From assembly GCA_021810175.1 (NCBI GenBank), contig JAJZJJ010000251.1:1-5508 (forward strand): a DNA stretch of 5,508 bases, written 5' to 3'. Origin of the DNA: Acidobacteriota bacterium. GTDB lineage: Bacteria; Acidobacteriota; Terriglobia; Terriglobales; Acidobacteriaceae. Shown here piece after piece: positions 5,327-5,508 of this stretch. Made by a program: the position numbers and the translations under genes. Position 1 is the first letter of the stretch, and each line of letters begins with the position of its first letter. The notes beneath the pieces are model-generated. The model did no database searches, was not told the DNA's origin, and saw only the letters and a program-made list of their open reading frames with translations.

Positions 5327-5508
5327 GTGCTCGAGCTTGGAACGGAAATCCAGTTTGTGAAGGGTGTGGGCCCGCGAATTGCCGCGCAGTTGCAGGCGAA
5401 AGGGATTCTCGTGGTGGAGGACCTGCTGTTGCATCTGCCGTTCCGGTATGAGGACCGGGAAAATCCCCGGGCGCTGATCGATTTGATGCCGGGCGAGATG
5501 GCGGTGAC
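5327..5508 (+). CDS. recG: ATP-dependent DNA helicase RecG, N-terminal fragment
   Basis: The first 60 codons are in the window and the gene runs off its right edge. The product begins VLELGTEIQFVKGVGPRIA and continues with GILVVEDLLLHLPFRYEDR (26-44) and IDLMPGE (51-57). The order KGVGP, then GI.VVEDLL.H.P.RYEDR, then I.DL.PGE is the conserved start of the RecG wedge/OB region. RecG remodels stalled replication forks and Holliday junctions; its helicase motifs would lie downstream. GTG at 5327 is the first possible start after an in-frame TAG (5315-5317) and puts the KGVGP motif at residue 12, close to its place in other RecG proteins. No Shine-Dalgarno sequence is visible. The gene is transcribed away from the exporter operon. 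Confidence 0.9.
   Translation, partial: MLELGTEIQFVKGVGPRIAAQLQAKGILVVEDLLLHLPFRYEDRENPRALIDLMPGEMAV

Overview
The window looks like ordinary chromosomal DNA from a GC-rich Gram-negative bacterium, most likely an acidobacterium. That placement rests on remembered family resemblance: the DNA polymerase I N-terminus (LLDSMSFIFRAYHAM), and an uncharacterised NatAB-type exporter, a DUF374-type acyltransferase and a secreted retropepsin-like protease next to each other. No mobile element, CRISPR array, tRNA or rRNA is visible. Both ends of the window cut through genes.

Six genes run leftward on the minus strand from about 5140 to 1. In transcription order they are: an ABC exporter ATPase (5140-4235); its membrane permease (4242-2992, overlapping by 8 nt); a DUF374-type lysophospholipid acyltransferase-like protein (2963-2283); queA, the last-but-one enzyme of queuosine synthesis in tRNA (2271-1171); a secreted two-lobed aspartic protease (1115-105); and the first 35 codons of polA (105-1, overlapping by 1 nt). 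Gaps are 28, 11 and 55 nt. No convincing terminator is visible between the genes, so a single transcription unit is plausible. On the plus strand, recG starts at 5327 and leaves the window. A 186-nt divergent intergenic region (5141-5326) separates the two directions. It holds a 10-bp perfect inverted repeat and a weak promoter candidate.

The ATPase and permease form one exporter of unknown substrate. The acyltransferase-like protein and the protease are envelope-associated. QueA, PolA and RecG are housekeeping functions in tRNA modification and DNA repair or replication. The genes do not form one obvious pathway, and their grouping looks like lineage-specific housekeeping synteny. The most unusual signal is at the starts. 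The four genes without a visible Shine-Dalgarno sequence (polA, queA, the acyltransferase and recG) each carry a TANNNT hexamer 6-8 nt before the start codon, the layout expected for leaderless transcripts. The permease, ATPase and protease have purine-rich ribosome binding sites instead. The plus strand is G-rich whichever way the genes point, which suggests that the six-gene cluster is on the lagging strand.
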